From an uncultured Mollicutes bacterium (GTDB lineage: Bacteria; Bacillota_I; Bacilli_A; RFN20; CAG-449): DNA of 5,722 nucleotides. Both the position numbers and the translations under genes were made by a program. The stretch's first letter is position 1. The number at the start of each line of letters is the position of its first letter. Where the stretch lies: the NCBI GenBank assembly GCA_900551385.1, contig URVS01000100.1:1-5722 (forward strand), read 5' to 3'. This document shows, one piece after another, positions 5,715 through 5,722 of this stretch. The notes under the pieces are model-generated. The model worked only from the letters and a program-made list of their open reading frames with translations. It had not been told where the DNA came from and searched no databases.

Positions 5715-5722
5715 AAATTGAA

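Noticed and set aside
5708..5722. Plus-strand ATG with purines upstream, a possible start of a divergent gene
   Set aside because: Only five codons are in the window, the purine-rich bases sit too close to the ATG, and the ATG lies at the edge of a hairpin arm that better fits a terminator.

Overview
This is a very A+T-rich window in which every intact gene is on the minus strand. SD-type ribosome sites precede six of the seven genes. Together with a UvrX-type Y-family polymerase paired with a YolD-like gene, this points to a low-GC Bacillota or a relative such as an uncultured gut Bacilli/Clostridia lineage. The polymerase gene stops at TGA and Trp is encoded by TGG, so the standard bacterial code applies rather than the Mycoplasma code. 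A superoxide reductase suggests an anaerobe or microaerophile. The species cannot be told from this sequence.

Region A (about 5583-5722, then dfx at 5212-5580). A class II desulfoferrodoxin (superoxide reductase) has its own promoter (TTGACA, 17 bp spacer, TAAATT). A perfect 7-1-7 palindrome, TTAGAATTATTCTAA, lies at the expected transcription start and closely resembles a PerR box. dfx is probably a peroxide-responsive single-gene unit that ends in an A+T-rich hairpin with a T tract at 5143-5181.

Region B (3257-5142). A translesion DNA polymerase of the UvrX type is coupled by an ATGA overlap to a YolD-like gene, a pairing well known in Firmicutes. The polymerase keeps its catalytic acids and has a clear clamp-binding motif. 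Its start codon directly follows the T tract of the dfx hairpin and has no Shine-Dalgarno sequence. No LexA-type box is visible upstream.

Region C (2849-3256). There is no intact gene here. The plus strand carries a decayed coding remnant broken at a T7 run, and its 3' end overlaps the end of the YolD-like gene convergently. The left end holds a plausible promoter and leader for the next operon.

Region D (1-2848). Four tightly packed genes probably form one operon: a small lipoprotein, two different XRE-type HTH regulators with long unrecognised C-terminal domains, and a small zinc-ribbon protein. An SD-like sequence at the window edge suggests that at least one more gene follows. This operon is the least explained and most novel part of the window; I cannot assign it to a known system. 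The genes here look more Asn/Ile/Lys-rich than uvrX and dfx, as expected for accessory DNA.
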